Below are positions 11,865-20,194 of a stretch of 20,534 nucleotides of DNA, piece after piece. This DNA is from Plakobranchus ocellatus. Lineage: Eukaryota; Mollusca; Gastropoda; Plakobranchidae. The DNA lies in assembly GCA_019648995.1 (NCBI GenBank), contig BLXT01004995.1:2183658-2204191 (forward strand). Direction: 5' to 3'. Below the pieces are notes generated by a model. It was not told where the DNA came from. It searched no databases and saw nothing but the letters and a program-made list of their open reading frames with translations. A program made the position numbers and the translations under genes. Position 1 is the stretch's first letter, and each line of letters opens with the position of its first letter.

Positions 11865-14800
11865 ATACCTCTCTTGTTTTTGCTATGGCTGGCAAAAAAA
11901 CAAATAGCACTTGCTAATTGGAAGGGCGATTTGATGGCTGTCAAAAAAATGCCAATCCTCCACCTTCTCCCCCTCTTTCATTACCTTGTGTTTCAGCTTG
12001 TGATAGACTGGGTGACCAGTTGCTGCCCCTCTTATTATCAATTTCAGTCTTGCAACAAACAGAGCATGGAGTGGGGGGAAAGAGGGCAACCCCAGCAGAT
12101 AATGGTGTAGTACTATTGGCTTGAAGAGGTTGTTTACATTGTTAGTTGGTAAATAGATGAACCAGAGTCGAATTGGATGGCTTGTCGCCTTGAGGAGTAT
12201 CAAAATAGAGAAAAAATACAAGGGATTCAAAGGAAATGGTTGTCAGTAGACTTAGTTGCCTTGAAGAAGTAATCAGGAGAACAGGATTGACTGTATCTAG
12301 AATGTAGAAATGTTGTCAATTTTTTATGACTTATGAGATGCTACTCTTTGCTTTGGGAGTGGCTGTTGTTCGTTGTTGAAAGTCATTTGAAGCTAAGTTA
12401 GAGTTTGTAAAAGGCATTATTAGATCTCAATCTCTGTAAAACATTTTAGGATAAAATTCTAAATCTATAGAATAATTCCTAAATTTAGGTTGTGTTGCTC
12501 TTTATAAAACTCTCAAAGTGTTAAAAAGATTTTTTAAAATTTCAAAAAGTCTATGTTTATAGTACACTATACATCCACAGTGCTACAATAAAAATGATAA
12601 TAGTAGTCTATGTAGCACCAGAAGGCAGTGTATCAAGCACAATTCATTGGAATTTTTATTTTATCCCAGGTGGAGCAAAAGATATATTTGCACAAAAATA
12701 TGGGACGGGTGGAGTTAATAGACAGACGAGTAACAGCATGACACCTCTACATACAGCAGCAAAAAATGGATTTTTGGTTTGTATATATTTTTTTTGGTTA
12801 AAATTTAAATTAAACTAGCTCAGGTGAGTGTTATCTTATAGCACTTGAAAAAGGAAAATTCAAGGGACAAATGTAAAAAGACTGATCATATAGTTAGTAA
12901 GTACCTTCTCTGGGTGGTGGTAAAATTCAATATTGCTCATAAGTCAAGCTAATGAATGCTACCAAGGCCTAATTATGGTTTAAGAGTTTAAATGGTTTTG
13001 TTAAAAACCTGTTGTTTAGGATATGTTTTGTTTTGCAGGAAAGGCAGAGATCTCTAAACAACTATTATTTAATTTTTAAATTATTATATCACTTCTCCTT
13101 CTTTAGATAAGAATAAGATAAAACCGCAAATGAACTTTGTCGTGCAACAATCCTTGAAATCATGCTTTTATATATTTTTCTCTTTCGCAATCACAGGAAA
13201 TTGCTGAGCTTTTGATAAAGCATGGAGCAGATGTGAATGCAAAACTAGGTGTCAGCCAAAATCAGATAAGTCCACTGATGCTGGCTGCTGCTGGTGGTCA
13301 TCTGGATATGATTTATTTGCTGGTCAAATTTGGAGCTGTGGTAGAACAAAAAGGTAAACTGCATCCATTTGTAAGAAAAAGGGATGAAAAGAGCTTAGCA
13401 AAACAAATAAAAATGAACAAGTATCACACCTACAAGAAACAGAATTAAAGCATACAAATATTTGCAGTAATTTGCTCTTTGAAAATGTGCATACATTTTC
13501 TGGCTTATCTTTATTTGTTCTAAACAAAGTCTAAGTCTATTAAATTTTTAGTGTGTGAATCAAACATTTGCTTACTTTACAAAAAAGGAAGGGTGATTGA
13601 AGAGAAAAATATGGCGCAGGATCTTAAAATTCATGCACACATGCGGATTGTAAGGAAGCTTGAAATGAAAAGATGTATTTTTTAAAATAAAAACAAACAA
13701 AATGAGTTGGAAGCCATCAATGAGTTTCTGAAAATATGCATTTGAAAAATACTTTACCTTTTTAGGAATTTTTAAAAAAAAAGCATAAAAATTTTGTACT
13801 TGAGAAGAAAAACCAAGCTGGAAATAGTCTAGAAATCTCAAAAAATGTTCATAGTGACTTGTGATTCCTAAGGCTCATTTGGCATAATTTATTAAGCCTG
13901 ATATCAAACTTTCATATATTTCAAACAAAGATCCTTTTTTCTATTATTGACATGAATTTCCATTTTAACAGACCGAATGGGACGAACAGCAGTGATCTAT
14001 GCAAGTAAAAATGGTTCTACATCTGTGCTTACTTACTTAATGCATTTGGGAGCTAGTGTGAACAGGGCAGACAACTCAGGAAATACACCTATGCATTATG
14101 CAGCTGCTTATGGTTGGCTCTTCACACTCAGGGCATTACTTGATGCAGGAGCAGATCTTAATGCCCATAACATGTGGAGGGTTAGTAGCGTATTTCTCTT
14201 TTTGATTTGCTCTGATTAATTTATTCAGGGTTTTTAAATATTGCCGGTTTGTTAGAAGCACTTGAAATTGATAAGATTTGTATATCTTTTAAACATTTTT
14301 ACTTAATTTTTTATTCATTTTTAAAAAACGTGTTACTTTTAAAGATAATTTGAAATATAAGTTGTGCATAAATTTTTTAAATTGTGTTTCATATCAGCAC
14401 GATTTTAAGCTTTTATTACCTTCCAGTTTTCAAGTCATCTGCACAATTTCAACTATTTTTACAATATAATCCTGTTAATTCATAATCATACCTTTTTCTT
14501 CTCAAACCAAACCAGACAACCCCACTCTCTGTTGCATACCTCAAGTCTCACTATGGCATAGTTCAGGAACTGCTTGCTCATGGGAAAGTAGACATCAACT
14601 TCACAGACGATGATGGTAGGTTACTTTGTCAAACTCACACATATAAAAATCCTTCTCTTAACTCTGTTACAAAAAAGCGTCCTGCCTCTCTGATCTTTGA
14701 CAACTATAAACTAAAAGCTTGCCAAAATCTTACCATTGATTTTCTATGTGAAATTATTTAAATTTCACTGAAAAATGATGCTAAGCTTGTGCAGTGTGAT

Positions 14801-14988
14801 TATTGAAATGATTTTAAAGAAAAATTACCAGTGTCCAGTTCAATTTTTAGTTTCATTAGCCAGTATACAAGAATGTAACATTTTATTTTTTTGAACGATT
14901 ATCTAAAAAATTGATCTTACATGGGTCCTGAAAATTCTTTTGAAAATGTTTTGATGTTGTAGGCCAACAAGTTAAGTTCTTATAATTG

Positions 14989-15023
<35 letters not shown>

Positions 15024-18000
15024 AGTGCTGCTGTTGTTGCTGTTGTCGTTGTTGTTACTATAAAAACTAACACAACTTTAACAACTACTTCTCTTGTTTT
15101 TCTTGAAGGTATGTCACTCTTGTTCCATGCATGCAGCAGTGATTTAAGTCAGGCTGATCTTTGCGAGCAGATCACATACATGGTTGAGGAGAAGGGAGCA
15201 TCTTGCAGGCTTTTAGATAACATGGGCCGCTCTCCTGTAAGTATACCGAAATGAGTTTTGTGGATAAAAAGGTGTTTGCTTACTTTCTTTATACCGAGAG
15301 GAATACTTTCTGTTCCTTTAAGGATATCCATAATGGTTTTAATCAGTAACTTGAAAGCATTCATTTGTAAGTGAATTTCATTTGGATTATATTGAATAAC
15401 CTTATTGATATTTAATGCAATTGAGGGGAAAAAATGCCCATTCTGACAATGTGTTTAAGCACACTGTATACTATTCTACCAGCTTCATCATCTAACTAAG
15501 GCTATAGCAACAGTAGATGCTGATGAAGATCGAGATAAACAAGAAGAACAGATGGTGAGTTTTCTTATCACTTTATATTTTGGTGAATTTCTTTCTGTGG
15601 AAAAATTTCAAAGCAAACCCTGACCTATATGATACAATTATATAACAATAGCATCAATGGCTAATATTATATGGCCATAATTTTCAGGCTACTCAGAGAA
15701 TTAAAAAATCATGAGCACTTTGTTTGAAAACAACTGTTTGGCTGAGCAAACAGTTATATTTGTAAGATGTAGATCATTTGTTAGTAGTCCCCATTCGCAG
15801 AAGTGGTGGCAGTTGGCTATCAAGTGAGAGGTCAGAGGTTGTAATCCCAGTCGGCGCCAAGTCAATATTTGATTGCTTCTTTGTGTTCATTTGATACTGA
15901 ATGGGTAGCTATGTCTCTTATGACCAGTGAAAGTAAAGGCGGCAAAGAAAGCAATGGCAAACTACCTCAGAATAGCCTATGCCAAGAATAATCAGGACCC
16001 ACTTGATCTTTTTTTAGTCCTCATTCAAGTTTTGAAAGAAGCTTAGGGGTCATAGAGTTATTTGAAAACATTCATTTATAAGTTTGTAAAAGAACATTGC
16101 AATTTACAGTCAAATTTCAATTTATAAATTGATGAACTGGAAAGATTTTTAACTTTTTGAAAAACTGAGGAATTCCCATGAAAGCTGATTTTGTAAAAAA
16201 CACAAATGTTCTTCTTATTTTGTATTCTAAGTAGATTGCAAAAAAAAAAAAAAAAAACCTCTCAAAAGTTTAAAATAAACAAAACTTGTAAATCTATCTT
16301 ATTTAATTTTTAATGAGAGTGTTTGGAAGAGCAAGTTATAAGAATTGAGAAATGGTGATGTGGAATTATCGCCAACCTTTTTTTATTTTCACTCTAAACT
16401 CAATGAAAGGGGAAAAACCATTTCAAATTATGATCTCAAAGAAGTGAACATCTCTTAGAAATTTTGATCACCCTTTGTAAGCAATAATTGTGTTAAAAAC
16501 TAACTATCCTTGATTTTACACATAAACTTTAAAAAGATTTTTTTTTAGTTATAAACAATTTATGTGGGCGCCTTTTGTTTATGCATGTATATTTTGCAAA
16601 CATTTTTGCTCACATACAAACTACTCTGTTGGTGAAAACATAAAGTCAAATGTGTGCCAAACAGATAAATGCACTGCTATTATCCTTTACAGAAATATGC
16701 ATATGCTCAAAGTGTGGACATTGCTCGACTTCTATTGAAAAATGGGTGTACACTCAATGCTGTGGATGAGAATGGACTAACTGCAACTATGGCAGCAATT
16801 GGACAGGTGAATTTTGTTTTGAAGTGACCTACCTTTTTAAACCTACTAGAAGTTTTCCAGTATACAAACTTCATAGAAACTTTTAAGTCCTTTGTAAAAT
16901 TGGCCAAGAGAAAAAGGAAGGTATGAAGAAAAACACTGCATTCTCCTTAGTTTTTCATGATGGACTACTTGCAAGTACACAATTTCCAGATAATATCTAT
17001 AAAGCTCGTATCTTTCTTAAAGTGAGAGTATCTATAAACTTCTAACCTTTCTTGAAATAAAAACAATATATCACAAGCGAAACCTCGGCGGGCGGAGAAC
17101 AATATTCTCTTCAAACAAGGCCAGTAGTTGTGTTACAAATGAACAAATCCAAATGAGTAATCAGATGAATATACTGCATGCCTAACTTCCTGCTTTGGTT
17201 GATCTCAAGGTTGTCACTAATTTGATTTTTGTTGATCCATTTCTTAATATTGGACTCTTTATCAGCTCCTGTTGCAGCATATTTTTTCTTTTTATGATGA
17301 AGGGCAATACTGTTTGCTCTAATAAAGATTTTATGAAATGAAAGAAAATCTCATAGTTTAAACATCAAAGATTATTTCAAAGAAACACCAACTATGATAT
17401 TGATCATCACCAGCATAGCTAAATAAACAAAATTGACTCAAGAAAAATTTGGAATATCAATCATCAAAATTTAACAGCAAATCAAGCTAGTAAAATATTC
17501 ATTTATGGCACTCAGACAGCTTTTATATACTGCAAATATGAAGGTTAGAAAATAACAATGACACTTACCAGAGAAGTCTATTTTGCTGAGGTGTGGTTCT
17601 ATCAACAAATGTTTTAAATATTTCATGAAGAGATTAGAAGTGGGAAAAACAATTGAAAGAGATACAAGTATATACATGACTTGTTAATTTTATAAGGACA
17701 AAACCTGTTTTTGATTGACCATAAACATGCATTAATGTTCTCTTGGAAATTTTCTGTATAGTTTTTTGCCCACAATTTACAGGTAAATAACCTTCCCTTA
17801 GTAAAGTTTCTGCTGTCTCAAGGAGGAAAGATAGAAGCACCATTGGTAGTGACAGATGGCCCTCCGTTGTTCACCATGATGCATCGTATGGCTTCTAACA
17901 TGTGGAAAGCACCTGCCAATCTCTCATCTTTAATGAAACTGCTAAAAGATGGGGTATGATACATGAATAAAGTGCAAATCTTTGATATTAGTTTTGTCTA

Positions 18001-20163
18001 CATGTAAGATAAAATGTAGTCTCGCTTTATTTTTGACATATGAATTTGGATATTCTGTTGAATAAGTATTTGTATTCCTTTTCTTTTAATTGCAAGATTT
18101 GGTTTAAACAAGGGTTGCATTTGGAGTCTTATGGTATAGCATTTGTTGTAAGAAATAGAAGCTTAAAGCTGGCACTTCATATTTTTTAAACATACTGGTT
18201 ATCTCACCTTTTGTGAAGTACAAGCAATGCAGCCTTCAGTTTAAAAAAAAAGAATTTTTCTAAAGATAAGTTTTTTGTCAAATACCTTTTTTTTTGACAC
18301 TGATGAAAATAAATTTGCTTAAATGTGTGTGCAACAATGAGACTTGTATTTTTAAAACAGTATTCTTTTGTTTTAGCATTCTGCTAGAGTTATCATATAG
18401 ATGCAGGGACTTTTTAAAATATCTGCCGAAATAAAAATTTTACACTTTTTGGTCGAATATTAAAGGGGCTCTTTCTTGATTACTTAATACACTCAATTTC
18501 TGAGTGAAATTTTTTTTCATGAACAATGAACGTTTCTCATTGTATATATCTTAACCAACATTCCATCTGGAAAAAAAGAAATATAAGCTTCACAAAATGT
18601 AAATGGATCAGTTTGTTTTTTTTTGTTTTTTTTTCAAGAGTTATGATGTATTATTTGATTTGGTTCACCTATATCTATTAGAAGTGCCGAGACCAAGTTG
18701 TAAAGATGTGCGACCAGGTGGATTGTAATGGATTCACCCCCCTCTTGCAGGCATGCCTTGTAGCGAGGGAAGGGGCTGTAAAAGTAAGTCATCAATTCCT
18801 TAGTTGAGATAAGTACAGATTTGAAAATGGCAGCTAATTCAAGAAAAAGAAAAGGAAAAAATAATTCTGTCCTGGAGAATCAGCAGATTTGTGAAATTTT
18901 ATGAAACACGACATCAAACTTTGAATGAAATCTAATGAAATTTGAAAACCTTCCATGGCTCAATGTAGATTTATTGTCTTTGATTCCAGTCCTGACAAGA
19001 GAAATTTGTATTAAAAATTTCTTAGAGCAAAGGTTCATTTTTTTCCTTCCTGTACTTGCTTTTGTATAACTGTAATAACACATATCTTTCCACAGAATCA
19101 ACTTATTTGTATCCAATTTTAAGACTACAATTTGAGATTATAGCAGTGATTACATATGTGCAAAAATGTAATCATTTGGATTTGCCTCAAGCCAATTCAA
19201 ATGGCATTCCATAATTCTTTGGATGCTTTCAATTAGATGATTAAATTTCAACATTTTATTATTATAATGATTCTTTTTGATTTATATATTTGTTTCTTCT
19301 TCATAGTAGAAGCATTGTTCATAATGTTTCTTTTCTTTTTACATATATTTTTGTCTCAGATCAATCCTCCACCAAAATCCAACCCCTGGACTCAAGTACG
19401 GCAGTTCATTAAGAATTTAGTCATTGACTTCAAAGCCAACCTCAATGCCAAGGTTCATTATCTCTCCACTTGAATTTTTTGTCCTCATAGTTTCTTAAAC
19501 TTTTAAAATTCCTATAAAATATTTTGTCTTTAAAATGGCTTGTTTTAACATGTATATGTAACAAGTGGCCAAGGTTTGAAAAGAAAGTTACGCTCATTTT
19601 TTTTGTTTGTTTGTTTAATACCGCAACTATTAAAAAATCAAAGGAAAATGAATAAAACATAGAAAGTCAATGTAGAGATAAAAACATTGTGTAGGTTCAA
19701 AAAGTTATAAGAAGTGCAAAATTTTATCATTCTTTTTATTTTGCAAACTTACATTTTGTAATTATACAAAATGTTATGCCTATTTTTTTAAATAGTGCAT
19801 TATCAGGTATTCCTATTGTTTCTTTGCATTTAGGAATTTGCCCTTTCCTGACATTCACTTGTTTTTGTTACTTCTCTCATAATTTTTCCTCAACTATATT
19901 TCTTATACTCCCTTCCTTTGTTACTCACTCCATATCTATTTTGAAAATATTTAACTAATAGATATCTTAGGATATTTTTAAAATTCATTTGAATATTTTT
20001 CTATTTCCCATTCTTTCTGTCAATCTGTCTCCGTAACTGTCTGTGCATCATACTGTTTCTTTGTTCTCTCTACAAATTATATCTCTTTATCCATCTATTT
20101 ATTAATTTATCCACTTGATCTGTTTAAATTCATTTTCAGACTCCATGTTAGTCTATCTATCTA

Positions 20164-20194
<31 letters not shown>

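Noticed and set aside
11883-12230. Minus-strand 115-codon open frame
   Set aside because: No recognisable domain, overlaps repeat-like intron sequence and competing frames; chance is likely.
15797-15870. Functional tRNA gene
   Set aside because: The promoter boxes are degenerate, no cloverleaf can be drawn, and the sequence is the head of a SINE.
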